From contig PHFB01000010.1 of assembly GCA_002841355.1 (NCBI GenBank), forward strand, positions 20,712-84,711: a DNA stretch of 64,000 bases, in the 5' to 3' direction. This DNA is from Actinobacteria bacterium HGW-Actinobacteria-1 (GTDB lineage: Bacteria > Actinomycetota > Coriobacteriia > Anaerosomatales > Anaerosomataceae). Below the pieces are notes generated by a model, which worked only from the letters and a program-made list of their open reading frames with translations, did not search any database and was not told where the DNA came from. Below, one piece after another: positions 9,969 through 19,911 of the stretch; the first letter of the stretch is position 1; each line of letters starts with the position of its first letter. Position numbers and translations under genes: made by a program.

Positions 9969-10891
9969 GACGCGCGGTCGCCATCGGCGGCGGCACGGGA
10001 CTCCCGGTCGTGCTGCGGTGCCTCGCATCCTGGGAGTATGACGTCACGGCAGTCGTCACGGTCGCTGACGACGGCGGCTCATCCGGCACGCTCAGGCGCG
10101 AGCTCGGCGTACTGCCACCGGGTGACATCCGGAATTGCCTCGTTGCCCTGGCTGCGCCGGATTCGGCGCTCGCCGAGGTCTTCCAGTACCGCTTCCCAGC
10201 AGGGGAGGGCCTCGTCGGCCATGCGCTCGGCAATCTCATCATCGCGGCGCTTGCCGAGATGCGCGGCGGTTTCGCCGAGGCCATCGAGGGTGCCTCGCAG
10301 TTGCTCGGCGTTCGCGGCCGGGTGCTCCCGTCAACGCTTGCGGACGTCGTGCTCTTCGCCGAGGACGACACCGGCGAGCGCGTCGTGGGCCAGGAGAATG
10401 TCGCGCACAGCGCCGCACGTGTGTGCAGCGTGCACCTCGAGCCAGCGGCGCCGCCGGCATACGCGCCGGTGCTCGACGCGATCCGTCAGGCGGACGTGGT
10501 CGTTCTCGGTCCCGGGAGTCTCTACACGAGCATCATGCCGAACCTGCTGATAGATGGTGTGGCCGAGGCCCTGCGTGCCACGAAGGCACGCGTCATCTAC
10601 ATCTGCAACGTCGCAAACCAGCGCGGTGAGACAACGGGGCTCGATGCTGTCGGGCATGTCCTCGCGCTCGAAGAGCACGGGTTGCGCGGCGCTATCGACG
10701 TGGTGCTCGTGCACGACTCGGATGCGGCACCGCTTCCGGACGACATCTCGCCGGTCGACGGCGGTGCAAACGCCCGAGCACGGATAGAGGCGCACGGTAT
10801 CACCGTCGTCGTGACCGATCTCGTCGACAGGAGCGCGCCGATGCATCACGATCCAGACCTGCTCTGCGCGGCGCTGAGGGGGTTGGCGTAG
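9965..10891 (+). CDS. yvcK: YvcK/CofD-like gluconeogenesis factor
   Basis: Member of the CofD/YvcK family. YvcK proteins bind UDP-sugars and help direct carbon into cell-wall precursor synthesis. Visible motifs are AIGGGTGLPVVLR at the N-terminus, VADDGGSSGTLR near residue 37, PPGDIRNCLVALA, and GPGSLYTSIMPNLL near residue 180. At 308 residues it is of normal length. The GTG start overlaps the rapZ stop by four bases, and whiA begins immediately after its stop, so the three are co-translated. Confidence 0.95.
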   Translation: MRRAVAIGGGTGLPVVLRCLASWEYDVTAVVTVADDGGSSGTLRRELGVLPPGDIRNCLVALAAPDSALAEVFQYRFPAGEGLVGHALGNLIIAALAEMRGGFAEAIEGASQLLGVRGRVLPSTLADVVLFAEDDTGERVVGQENVAHSAARVCSVHLEPAAPPAYAPVLDAIRQADVVVLGPGSLYTSIMPNLLIDGVAEALRATKARVIYICNVANQRGETTGLDAVGHVLALEEHGLRGAIDVVLVHDSDAAPLPDDISPVDGGANARARIEAHGITVVVTDLVDRSAPMHHDPDLLCAALRGLA

Positions 10892-11815
10892 GTGTCATTC
10901 ACTGCCGAGGTCAAAGACGAACTGTCGCGGGTCGAGCCGAAGCGCAAGTGCTGCCCACGCGCCGAGCTCTCGGCTCTCGTTCGCGTGGAAGGCACCCTGC
11001 ACTTCACCGGCAACGAACGCTTTCGTCTGGAGATCGCCACCGAGACGGCTCCGGTGGCGCGCAAGGCGATCAAGTTGCTGCACAGCATCTACGAACTTAC
11101 GACCGAACTCACGGTCCGCCGCTCGGTGCTCCACAAATCGAACAACTACCTCATCACAGTGCCCGCGCAACCGAAACTCGCCCAGGCGCTGCACGACTTA
11201 GGCATCCTCGACGACGCACTCACGCCCAGCCACGGTATTCCGCGCTGGCTTGTGAAGAAGGACTGCTGCGCGATCTCGTACCTGCGTGGCGCGTTTCTTG
11301 GCGGCGGCTTCGTGGCGGATCCGCACGGCGACTTCCACTTCGAGCTTACCGCCGAGTCCGAGCAGGTGGCCGAGGACCTCACTGCGATCATGGCCCGCTT
11401 CGACATCAACGCGCGCATCACGCAGCGGCGCGGCACGTACGCGGTCTACCTGAAGGGCGCCGAGCCGATCGTCACGTTCCTCGCGCTGGTCGGCGCTCAC
11501 CACGCGCTGCTTCGCACGGAGGACGTGCGCATCATCAAGGGCGTCCGCAACGACGTGAATCGCCTCGTGAATGCGGAGACCGCCAACCTCCAGAAGAGCG
11601 CCGAGGCGGCCATGACGCAAGTCGAGGCCATTCGACGACTCGCATCGTCGCGCGGTCTGGAGAGTCTGCCGCCAGCGCTGCAGGAGCTTGCGGCGTTGCG
11701 CCTGGAGCATCCCGACGCGAGCCTGCGTGAGCTCGGCGAGCTTGCAGAGCCGCCGCTCTCAAAGTCCGCCGTCTATCACCGTATCCGCCGGCTGGAAGAG
11801 CTCGCCTCGGACTAA
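10892..11815 (+). CDS. whiA: WhiA sporulation-family transcriptional regulator
   Basis: DNA-binding protein with a degenerate LAGLIDADG-homing-endonuclease-like N-terminal domain (about residues 20-200; CAISYLRGAFLGGGFVADP is typical) and a C-terminal helix-turn-helix (about 225-300; LRELGELAEPPLSKSAVYHRIRRL). In Streptomyces WhiA works with WhiB in division control; in non-sporulating Gram-positives it affects cell division and chromosome segregation. The GTG start directly abuts the yvcK stop. At 307 residues it is of full length. Confidence 0.96.
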   Translation: MSFTAEVKDELSRVEPKRKCCPRAELSALVRVEGTLHFTGNERFRLEIATETAPVARKAIKLLHSIYELTTELTVRRSVLHKSNNYLITVPAQPKLAQALHDLGILDDALTPSHGIPRWLVKKDCCAISYLRGAFLGGGFVADPHGDFHFELTAESEQVAEDLTAIMARFDINARITQRRGTYAVYLKGAEPIVTFLALVGAHHALLRTEDVRIIKGVRNDVNRLVNAETANLQKSAEAAMTQVEAIRRLASSRGLESLPPALQELAALRLEHPDASLRELGELAEPPLSKSAVYHRIRRLEELASD

Positions 11816-11920
11816 CGGCCGCACGGGGGTGCTGTTGCGTCGCTGTTTCGGCTACTATTCGAGGCGTGGCCCGTAGCGGCCCGGCATTTGTCCGTTCGGG
11901 TTATGAGGAGGGGTTGGCTC

Positions 11921-12922
<1,002 letters not shown>

Positions 12923-12936
12923 CTCGATCTCACCTG

Positions 12937-12962
12937 CAGCGGGCGCGGAAACGCGCCCGCTG
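12937..12962 (+). promoter_or_regulatory. Perfect GNRA-capped hairpin between gap and pgk
   Basis: CAGCGGGCGCG (12937-12947), loop GAAA, CGCGCCCGCTG (12952-12962): an 11-bp perfect stem closed by a GAAA tetraloop. No T-run follows, so it is unlikely to be a simple terminator. Likely roles are mRNA stabilisation of the gap segment or partial attenuation before pgk. Confidence 0.75.
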
Positions 12963-12993
12963 TCGTGTCCGGTACCAAGTATGTGGAGGGGCG

Positions 12994-14187
12994 ATGTTCT
13001 CCAAGAAGACCGTGAAAGACGTCGACGTCCGCGGCAAGCGCGTTCTCGTGCGCGTCGATTTCAACGTCCCGCTCGCCGAGGGATCGGTCACCGATGACAC
13101 CCGGGTGCGTGCGGCGCTGCCGACGTTGCGCTACCTGGTCGACCATGGCGCACGCGTCATCGTCATGAGCCATCTCGGCCGCCCCAAGGGTGAGCCCGAC
13201 CCGCAGTACAGCCTCCGTCCGGTGCGACGCGTGCTTCAACGCCTGCTTGGCCGCAATGTCGTCTTCGTCGACGACATCGTCGGTGCCGAGGCGCACGAGG
13301 CCGTCGACCGCATGGTCGACGGTGAGATCATCATGCTCGAGAACGTCCGCTTCAATCCCGGCGAGAAGGCGAACGATCCCGAGTTCGCAAAAGCGCTCGC
13401 ATCGCTCGCGGACATCTACGTGAACGACGCGTTCGGCGCGGCGCACCGCGCGCATGCATCGACGGCCGGCGTAGCACAGTACCTGCCTGCAGTCGCGGGC
13501 CTGCTGCTCTCGCGCGAGGTCGAAACGCTCACCTCGATGCTCACCGATCCCGAGCGCCCGTTCGTTGCGATCCTCGGCGGGTCGAAGGTCTCGGACAAGA
13601 TCGGTGTCATCGATCGCATGCTCGACTGCGTCGATTCGCTGCTTATCGGTGGCGGGATGTGCTTCACCTTCCTCGTCGCCAAGGGCGTGGACGTCGGCCG
13701 TTCGCTCGTCGAGGAGGAGTGGATCGAGCCAGCCAGGCAGATGATGGAGAAGGCGCTCGAGCGTGACGTCGAGATCATGCTCCCCGTCGACTTCGTCGTC
13801 GCCGAGGCCATCGAGCACGACTCCGAGACGAAGGTCGTTGGCCGAGAGGAGATCCCCTCGGACATGATGGGCCTCGACATCGGACCGACCACGAGCGAGC
13901 TCTTCAAGGGCGCTATCGGTATGGCGCGCACCATCTTCTGGAATGGTCCCATGGGCGTGTTCGAGATGAAGCCGTTCGAGACCGGTACGCGCGAAGTCGC
14001 CATGGCGGTCGCGCGCAACAACCGCGCGGTCTCCGTCATCGGCGGTGGCGATTCCGTTGCAGCGCTCAAGAAGTTCGATCTTGAGGAGCGCGTCACGTTC
14101 GTCTCCACAGGCGGTGGCGCTTCGATGAAATTGCTCGAGGGCACGACGCTTCCTGGCGTCGAGGCGCTCATGGACAAAGACGCGTAG
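12994..14187 (+). CDS. pgk: Phosphoglycerate kinase
   Basis: Transfers phosphate from 1,3-bisphosphoglycerate to ADP. The 397 residues show RVDFNVPLAEG and VMSHLGRPKG in the N-terminal substrate-binding domain, FGAAHRAHAS, ILGGSKVSDKI, GGGMCFTF, and the C-terminal nucleotide site WNGPMGVFE and GGGDSVAAL. The ATG at 12994 has GTGGAGGGG six bases upstream and starts the conserved KTVKDVDVRGKRVLVRVDFN segment. It is the second gene of the glycolytic operon, separated from gap by 71 bases containing a strong hairpin. Confidence 0.98.
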   Translation: MFSKKTVKDVDVRGKRVLVRVDFNVPLAEGSVTDDTRVRAALPTLRYLVDHGARVIVMSHLGRPKGEPDPQYSLRPVRRVLQRLLGRNVVFVDDIVGAEAHEAVDRMVDGEIIMLENVRFNPGEKANDPEFAKALASLADIYVNDAFGAAHRAHASTAGVAQYLPAVAGLLLSREVETLTSMLTDPERPFVAILGGSKVSDKIGVIDRMLDCVDSLLIGGGMCFTFLVAKGVDVGRSLVEEEWIEPARQMMEKALERDVEIMLPVDFVVAEAIEHDSETKVVGREEIPSDMMGLDIGPTTSELFKGAIGMARTIFWNGPMGVFEMKPFETGTREVAMAVARNNRAVSVIGGGDSVAALKKFDLEERVTFVSTGGGASMKLLEGTTLPGVEALMDKDA

Positions 14188-14207
14188 CACTCGGAAAGGG
14201 GAGCGCC

Positions 14208-14987
14208 ATGGAGCGCCGAATGATGGTCGCCGGCAACTGGAAGATGTACACCACTTCGGGTGAGGGTGCGGTGCTCGTCCAGGACATCGCCGAGGAGCTC
14301 GAGCGGGAGCTCGACGACAATGCGCTCGACGTGGTCGTGTGCCCGCCGTTCACCGGCATCAAGGCCGTCTCGACCGTGGTCGAGCTCGATCATCTCAATA
14401 TGGGCCTCGGCGCGCAGGATATGTTCTGGGAGGCTGAGGGCGCTTTCACCGGAGCCATCTCGGCACGCATGCTCACCGAGCTGCGGTGTACGCATGTGAT
14501 CGTCGGTCACTCGGAGCGTCGCGAGTTCTTCGGCGAGACCGATGAGACCGTCAACAAGAAGGTACATGCGGTGTTCGCCGCCGGAATGACGCCGATCATG
14601 TGCTGCGGCGAGACGCTGGCGACGCGCGATGCGCTGGAGACCGACTCGTTCATTCGCTCCCAGATTGTGGCGGGCGCTGCCGGGCTCTCAGCAGAACAGG
14701 CCGCTCGGCTCGTGATTGCATACGAACCGATTTGGGCCATCGGTTCCGGTCGTACGCCTACCCCCGAGTCCGCCAACGACGTAACTCGCGCCATCCGCGC
14801 GACTATCGGCGCGATGTACGGCCCGCCCGCCGCAATGCAGGTCCGCGTGCTCTACGGCGGCTCGGTGAAGCCGGAGAACGCGAGCATGTTCTTCTCGGAG
14901 CCCGACATCGACGGCGCGCTTGTCGGCGGCGCCGCGCTCAAGGCCGACTCGTTCGCTGCAATTGCGAAGGCGGCATGCGGGAAGTGA
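14208..14987 (+). CDS. tpiA: Triosephosphate isomerase
   Basis: Interconverts dihydroxyacetone phosphate and glyceraldehyde 3-phosphate. The catalytic residues are in their normal contexts: Lys in GNWKM near residue 12, His in GHSERRE near residue 103, Glu in AYEPIWAIGSG near residue 174, and the phosphate-binding LYGGSVKPEN. At 259 residues it is of usual length. AAAGGGGAG precedes the ATG, 20 bases after the pgk stop. Its 3' end overlaps gpmI by 13 bases. Confidence 0.98.
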   Translation: MERRMMVAGNWKMYTTSGEGAVLVQDIAEELERELDDNALDVVVCPPFTGIKAVSTVVELDHLNMGLGAQDMFWEAEGAFTGAISARMLTELRCTHVIVGHSERREFFGETDETVNKKVHAVFAAGMTPIMCCGETLATRDALETDSFIRSQIVAGAAGLSAEQAARLVIAYEPIWAIGSGRTPTPESANDVTRAIRATIGAMYGPPAAMQVRVLYGGSVKPENASMFFSEPDIDGALVGGAALKADSFAAIAKAACGK

Positions 14988-16510
14988 CAACGCCTGTCGC
15001 GCTCGTGATCATGGATGGCTTCGGACTCGGCGCGCCGGGTCCCGGCAACGCCATCACCGAGGCGAACACGCCCAATCTCGACCGGCTCTTCGCCGAATGC
15101 CCGTGGGCACCGCTTGAGGCGTCGGGCGAGGCTGTGGGTCTTCCCGATGGCCAGATGGGCAATTCCGAGGTCGGACATCTCAACATCGGCGCCGGCCGCG
15201 TCGTCTACCAGGAGCTGACCCGCATCTGCAAGTCCATCGAGGACGGCTCGCTCGTCGAGAACGAGGTGCTTGCGACCGCCATGGATGCGGCCATCGCGGC
15301 CAACGGAGCCGTGCACTTCATGGGGCTGCTCTCGGACGGCGGCGTCCACAGCCACCAGGATCACCTGTACGCGCTCGTCCGCATGGCCGCGTCGCGAGGC
15401 GCGAAGCGCGTCTTCGTGCATGCGTTCCTGGACGGCCGAGACGTTCCTCCGCACAGCGGCCTCGGCTTCATCGAGAAGCTGGAAGTCGTTCTTGCCGAGG
15501 TGGGCGTCGGCCGCATTGCGACCGTCATGGGCCGCTACTACGCCATGGACCGCGACAAGCGGTGGGAGCGGGTCGAGCAGGCGTGGAGCGCGATGACCCT
15601 GGGTATTGGCGTGCACACGCCGTCGGCAACGGCAGCCCTCTCGGCGTCGTACGAGGCCGGAGTCACCGACGAGTTCGTGGCGCCGACAGTCGTCTGCGAC
15701 GGCGACCTGCCGATCGGCACGCTTGCCGACCATGACGCGCTCGTCTTCTTCAACTTCCGACCGGACCGCGCACGTGAGATCACGAGGGCGTTCGTGGATC
15801 CTGCGTTCGATGGGTTCGTTCGCTCGGTCCAGCCGAAGCTCCATTTCGTGTGTCTGACCGACTACGACCCGACGATTCCTGCGCCGGTCGCCTTCGCGAA
15901 AGACCTCCCATGTTGCGTTCTGGCGGATGTACTCTCGGAAGCGGGTCTGCGGCAGCTGCACATCGCTGAGACGGAGAAGTACGCACACGTGACGTTCTTC
16001 TTGAACGGTGGCGCAGAAGCGCCGAAGGACGGCGAGGAGCGCGTGCTCGTGCCGAGCCCGCACGTCCCGACGTACGACTCGCAACCCGAGATGAGCGAGC
16101 CCGAGGTGACGCGGCTGCTCGTGGAGGCCATCGAACAGCAGCGCGCCGACTTCTACGTGGTCAACTACGCGAATTGCGACATGGTCGGGCATACGGGTGT
16201 CTCTGAGGCGGCAATCCGCGCTGTCGAAGCCGTCGACGACGGAGTCGGCCGCGTCGCCAGGGCCATCTCGGCGTTGGGCGGTGCGCTCATCGTGACCGCC
16301 GACCATGGGAATGCAGAGCGGATGATGGAACCGGACGGCAGCCCGTTCACCGCTCACACGACAGACCCGGTGCCGTTCATCTGCTGCGGTGGAGGCGTCA
16401 CACAGGTGCGTGATGGAGGAATCCTCGCCGATGTGGCCCCGAGCGTTCTCGACCTGCTCGGCATCGACCCGCCCGCCGAGTGGACAGGGGAGACGCTGCT
16501 CGGGCGCTAG
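14975..16510 (+). CDS. gpmI: 2,3-bisphosphoglycerate-independent phosphoglycerate mutase
   Basis: Mn-dependent enzyme of the alkaline phosphatase superfamily that interconverts 3- and 2-phosphoglycerate. The 511 residues carry LVIMDGFG at the N-terminus, the phosphorylated Ser at about residue 64 in QMGNSEVGHLNIGAGR, HAFLDGRDVPP, FNFRPDRARE, NYANCDMVGHTG and TADHGNAERM. The ATG at 14975 has GAAGG just upstream; a GTG at 14984 forming a GTGA overlap with the tpiA stop is a possible alternative start. No enolase is seen in the window. Confidence 0.97.
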   Translation: MREVTTPVALVIMDGFGLGAPGPGNAITEANTPNLDRLFAECPWAPLEASGEAVGLPDGQMGNSEVGHLNIGAGRVVYQELTRICKSIEDGSLVENEVLATAMDAAIAANGAVHFMGLLSDGGVHSHQDHLYALVRMAASRGAKRVFVHAFLDGRDVPPHSGLGFIEKLEVVLAEVGVGRIATVMGRYYAMDRDKRWERVEQAWSAMTLGIGVHTPSATAALSASYEAGVTDEFVAPTVVCDGDLPIGTLADHDALVFFNFRPDRAREITRAFVDPAFDGFVRSVQPKLHFVCLTDYDPTIPAPVAFAKDLPCCVLADVLSEAGLRQLHIAETEKYAHVTFFLNGGAEAPKDGEERVLVPSPHVPTYDSQPEMSEPEVTRLLVEAIEQQRADFYVVNYANCDMVGHTGVSEAAIRAVEAVDDGVGRVARAISALGGALIVTADHGNAERMMEPDGSPFTAHTTDPVPFICCGGGVTQVRDGGILADVAPSVLDLLGIDPPAEWTGETLLGR

Positions 16511-16539
16511 TTGAGCAACCAGCCTCGTGTCGGTATACT
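16511..16539 (+). promoter_or_regulatory. Sigma-70-type promoter for secG
   Basis: TTGAGC (16511-16516), 17-bp spacer, TATACT (16534-16539), directly after the gpmI stop. It would give secG its own promoter in addition to read-through from the glycolytic operon. Confidence 0.6.
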
Positions 16540-16608
16540 GGCACGGTTCGACTGAGACATGCCGATCGTCCTGAGAGTCCCGAGGGGCGGCGTTTTCGAG
16601 GAGTTGTA

Positions 16609-16854
16609 GTGACTGTCTTCGCATACATCGTCATTGCTATTCACAGTATATGCGCTATTGGCCTGATTCTATTCGTCCTTCTGCATTCAGGTAAGGGCAC
16701 GGGCCTTTCCTCCATGCTGGGCGGTGCCGTGCCTACCACGTCGAGCGGCAGCGGTATCATCGAGAAGAACCTCGACCGCATCACCGTTGGTTTCGCTGCT
16801 GGTTACGCGGTCACGGCTCTGTTGCTCATGATCATCTACCGACCAGGTCTGTAA
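16609..16854 (+). CDS. secG: Preprotein translocase subunit SecG
   Basis: Small accessory subunit of the SecYEG translocon in the cytoplasmic membrane. The 81 residues have two membrane helices (FAYIVIAIHSICAIGLILFV and ITVGFAAGYAVTALLLMIIY) around the conserved cytoplasmic loop LLHSGKGTGLSSMLGG, which defines the family. The GTG at 16609 has GAGGAG five bases upstream. In actinobacteria secG commonly follows the triosephosphate isomerase region, as here. A strong intrinsic terminator follows. Confidence 0.95.
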   Translation: MTVFAYIVIAIHSICAIGLILFVLLHSGKGTGLSSMLGGAVPTTSSGSGIIEKNLDRITVGFAAGYAVTALLLMIIYRPGL

Positions 16855-16882
16855 GCGCTCGAGACGACCGGTCCTGCAAGAC

Positions 16883-16919
16883 AAAGCAACGCCCGCCATC
16901 TTGGCGGGCGTTGCTTTTT
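16883..16919 (+). terminator. Strong intrinsic terminator after secG
   Basis: AAAGCAACGCCCGCC (16883-16897), ATCTT loop, GGCGGGCGTTGCTTT (16903-16917) and a T-tract ending at 16919: a perfect 15-bp stem with a U-run. It closes the glycolysis-secG transcript. Confidence 0.95.
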
Positions 16920-17140
16920 GCGTGCCGAAGCACGGTGCGTGAAGGTGTCTGCGCTTGCCTTTCTATGCAAAGAGCGGGAGTATTAGGTGTTCGTTCCACG
17001 TCCGCAAAGGAACACTAGAAGAAGGCATCGGCCTGTGCGGCCGAGTTTGATCGCCAGGGAGGGATGAACGCGCGCGATCGTTGGACTATTTGGCAGTGTA
17101 TACATGCAAGTACGCACGGTTTCCGGAGGGAGGCTGAACA
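16920..17140 (+). other. Leader region of the opp operon
   Basis: This stretch of about 220 bases has no convincing gene. It holds an interrupted inverted repeat, GTGTTCGTTCC (16987-16997) against GGAACAC (17009-17015), which could be an operator, and TATACA at 17099-17104 as a weak -10 candidate. A GGAGGGAGG ribosome site lies at 17125-17133. Confidence 0.4.
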
Positions 17141-18808
17141 TTGTCTAGTCGAATTCGTAAGAGCATGGCTGTCGCTTTGGCCCTTGTCATGGTCGTTGCG
17201 GTTGCGGGTCTCGGTGGTTGTAAGGCCAAGACCGATACTGGCACTGGCACTGACACGGGCAGCACGGGCGCAACCAAGGGCGGTACGCTGAGTTTCTACA
17301 TCAACGAGCCTGCGTTTATCGACCCCGTGAACGCTCAGGAATCTGAGGGTATGCAGGTCGTCAACTCGGTCTTTGACAGCCTGGTCGACTTCGATCCGGC
17401 CACGTCTGAGATCATGCCTTCAGCGGCGGAGAGCTGGGAAGGTAACGCGGACGCAAGCGTTTGGACGTTCAAGCTTCGCAAGGGTGCGAAGTTCCACAAT
17501 GGCCGCGAGGTCACGGCTCAGGACTTCAAGTACGCCTGGGAGCGCATCTGCAATCCCGAGAACAAGTCCGAGATCTCCTACCACCTCGCAGCAGTCAAGG
17601 GCTTCGACGAGATGGCAGCCGGCACCGCTAAGGAGCTGTCTGGCGTCAAGGTCGTCGATGACTACACCCTTGAAGTGACCCTCTCGTATCCTTTCGGTGA
17701 CTTCGAGTATGTCGTTGGTCACCCGGCCCTGGGCCCGGTCCCGGCCGAAGAGCTCGACACGCCCGACAAGGTCAAGGCGTTCCTTGATATGCCGATCGGC
17801 AACGGCCCCTTCAAGATGGCTGAGCCGTGGTCGCACAACCAGGGCATCAAGGTCGTTCGCTTTGACGATTACTATGGCGACACCGCTCTTCTCGACGGCG
17901 TCGACTTCAAGATCTTCAAGGACGAAGAGACCGCATTCCTCGAGTTCAAGGCCGGCAACCTGGACTTCACCAGCATCCCTGGTGGCCAGATCGAAGCCTC
18001 GATCCAGGAGTACGGCGAGAGCGCTGACGGTTACACGATTGAGCCTGGCAAGCAGGTTCTGACCGGTTCCGAGCTCTCCACCTACTACATGATCTTCAAC
18101 ACCAAGGACGCCACGCTCAAGAACGCAGACGTCCGCCGTGCTATCTCGATGGCGATCAACCGCGAGGCAATCGTCACGAGCGTGTACGAGGGCACTCGTA
18201 GCCCTGCCACCGGCATCGTTCCCAAGGGCATCGTCGGCTATCAGGACGGCGCGTGGCCGTATGCGAAGTACGACAAGGAAGGCGCCATCGCTCTGCTGGA
18301 GAAGGCCGGATATCCGGGCGGCAAGGGTCTCCCCGAGATCAGCCTGTCGTTCAACTCCGGCTCAGGTCATGAGCCTGTCATGCAGCTCATCCAGTCCGAC
18401 CTCAAGGCCATCGGCGTGAACGTCAAGCTCGACGGCCAGGAGTGGGCGCAGTACCTGGACAAGCTGGATGCTGGCGAGTTCCAGTTGGGTCGTCTCGGCT
18501 GGCTTGCCGACTACCCGATCATGGACAACTTCCTGTATCCGCTGTTCTACTCCAAGAGCGCTGACAACCACTCGTTCTACAACGACCCCGCGATGGACAC
18601 CGCAATCCTGGACGCCCGCAAGGTCACCGACCCTGCCGCGCGTGTAGAGGCCTATCGCGCGATCGAGAAGACCATCGGCGAAGCCGCCCCGGTCGCCCCG
18701 ATCGTCGGGTACAAGCACCAGCGTGTCGGCTCGGCACGTATCCGTGACTTCGTCTTCAGCCCGATGAGCCTTGCGGCTCTCGACAAGGCCTGGATCGAGA
18801 CGAAGTAG
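17141..18808 (+). CDS. oppA: Peptide ABC transporter substrate-binding lipoprotein (OppA-like)
   Basis: Extracytoplasmic solute-binding protein of family 5. The 555 residues start with a lipoprotein signal: basic RIRK, a hydrophobic core and the lipobox LGGC with the lipidated Cys at residue 27, followed by a Thr/Gly-rich linker. Family features include KLRKGAKFHNGREVTAQDF, ADVRRAISMAINREAIV and LGRLGWLADYPIMDNF, the last typical of oligopeptide binders. The start is TTG at 17141, supported by GGAGGGAGG seven bases upstream; an ATG at 17165 would shorten the signal peptide. It heads an oppABCDF operon. Substrate preference beyond peptides cannot be told. Confidence 0.92.
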   Translation: MSSRIRKSMAVALALVMVVAVAGLGGCKAKTDTGTGTDTGSTGATKGGTLSFYINEPAFIDPVNAQESEGMQVVNSVFDSLVDFDPATSEIMPSAAESWEGNADASVWTFKLRKGAKFHNGREVTAQDFKYAWERICNPENKSEISYHLAAVKGFDEMAAGTAKELSGVKVVDDYTLEVTLSYPFGDFEYVVGHPALGPVPAEELDTPDKVKAFLDMPIGNGPFKMAEPWSHNQGIKVVRFDDYYGDTALLDGVDFKIFKDEETAFLEFKAGNLDFTSIPGGQIEASIQEYGESADGYTIEPGKQVLTGSELSTYYMIFNTKDATLKNADVRRAISMAINREAIVTSVYEGTRSPATGIVPKGIVGYQDGAWPYAKYDKEGAIALLEKAGYPGGKGLPEISLSFNSGSGHEPVMQLIQSDLKAIGVNVKLDGQEWAQYLDKLDAGEFQLGRLGWLADYPIMDNFLYPLFYSKSADNHSFYNDPAMDTAILDARKVTDPAARVEAYRAIEKTIGEAAPVAPIVGYKHQRVGSARIRDFVFSPMSLAALDKAWIETK

Positions 18809-18835
18809 CACAGGAACCAAGAGAAACATGGTGAC

Positions 18836-18865
18836 GTGGGAGGATGCCGCAGGGCATCCTCCCAC
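18836..18865 (+). promoter_or_regulatory. Perfect 13-bp hairpin between oppA and oppB
   Basis: GTGGGAGGATGCC (18836-18848), loop GCAG, GGCATCCTCCCAC (18853-18865). No T-run follows. Hairpins at this place in binding-protein operons typically protect the upstream mRNA from 3' decay and allow more binding protein than permease to be made. Confidence 0.8.
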
Positions 18866-18925
18866 CGATTCCACCACACGCGTCTCTCGCAACTTGGCCT
18901 ATCCCGAACCCAGTTAGGCGCCGCT

Positions 18926-19903
18926 ATGCTCAAGTACATTCTTCGTCGAATTCTCCAGATGATTCCGGTCTTCATCGGAGTGACGATCCTACTCTTCATA
19001 CTCAAGGCCCCGGGAATCTTGCCCGGCGACCCGATTCGCATGATCACAGGTGAGAAGGAAATCTCGCCCGTGCTGTACCAAACGCTTATCGAAGAGAACG
19101 GGCTCGACAAACCGCTCGTTCAGCAGTACTTCATCTACCTTGGAAAACTCACACACGGCGATCTGGGCAAGTCATACCAGAAAGATCGTCCTGTGACCGA
19201 GCTCTTCGCGAACACGTATCCCAACACCATCAAGCTGGCGTTTGCAGCAATTGTGGTCGAGATACTCATTGGCGTTGGCGCCGGCATTATCTCGGCTATC
19301 AAGCAGTACTCGTTCTGGGACGTGCTCGTCACTTTATCCACGTCCATTCTTGTGTCGGTTCCGGTCTTCTGGCTGGGCATGGTGCTCCAGGTCATCTTCG
19401 GCATCGAGATGAAGAAGTGGACCGGAGGAGCGTTCTTCCTACCGATCTCCGGTATGTCGGGTGACCAGTTCCCCGCCTGGGTGCATCTGATCTTGCCCGC
19501 CGTGACGCTGGCATCGGTCTCCACGGCGTATGCCGCACGCATCATGCGCAGCCAGCTGCTTGAGGTCATGGGCCAGGACTACATCCGCACCGCAACGGCA
19601 AAGGGCCTGCGGCACAGAAGTGTGGTCTTCAAGCATGCGCTCAAGAACGCGCTTATCCCTGTCGTCACGTTCATCGGCTTGGACCTTGGGGCCATGATGA
19701 GCGGAGCGATCCTGACCGAGACCATCTTCAACTGGCCCGGCGTCGGACTTGAGATCTACCTCGCGATCGGGCAGCGTGACTGGCCTATCGTCATCGGCGG
19801 CGTCATCATCGTGGTGTTCGCTGTCATGATCATCAACCTCCTCGTCGACATCAGCTACGCCTTCCTGGATCCGCGGATCAGGTATGGCGGAGCGGCAGAG
19901 TAG
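18926..19903 (+). CDS. oppB: Peptide ABC transporter permease (OppB-like)
   Basis: Inner-membrane permease of the DppB/OppB type with about six membrane helices in 325 residues. The N-terminus LKYILRRILQMIPVFIGVT and GDPIRMITG are family hallmarks. The EAA loop, which contacts the ATPase, is visible as YIRTATAKGLRHRSVVFKHA. It ends with IDISYAFLDPRIRY-type sequence (VDISYAFLDPRIRY). The ATG at 18926 is chosen by homology; the ribosome site is weak. It is followed eight bases later by the second permease. Confidence 0.95.
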   Translation: MLKYILRRILQMIPVFIGVTILLFILKAPGILPGDPIRMITGEKEISPVLYQTLIEENGLDKPLVQQYFIYLGKLTHGDLGKSYQKDRPVTELFANTYPNTIKLAFAAIVVEILIGVGAGIISAIKQYSFWDVLVTLSTSILVSVPVFWLGMVLQVIFGIEMKKWTGGAFFLPISGMSGDQFPAWVHLILPAVTLASVSTAYAARIMRSQLLEVMGQDYIRTATAKGLRHRSVVFKHALKNALIPVVTFIGLDLGAMMSGAILTETIFNWPGVGLEIYLAIGQRDWPIVIGGVIIVVFAVMIINLLVDISYAFLDPRIRYGGAAE

Positions 19904-19911
19904 GGGCGACC

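Noticed and set aside
14852..16624. 590-codon minus-strand open frame over gpmI
   Set aside because: Mirror of gpmI codons (runs of His, Arg, Asp); no conserved feature.
17088..17107. TTGGCAGTGTATACATGCAA as a sigma-54 promoter for opp
   Set aside because: Spacing between GG and GC is 12, not 10.
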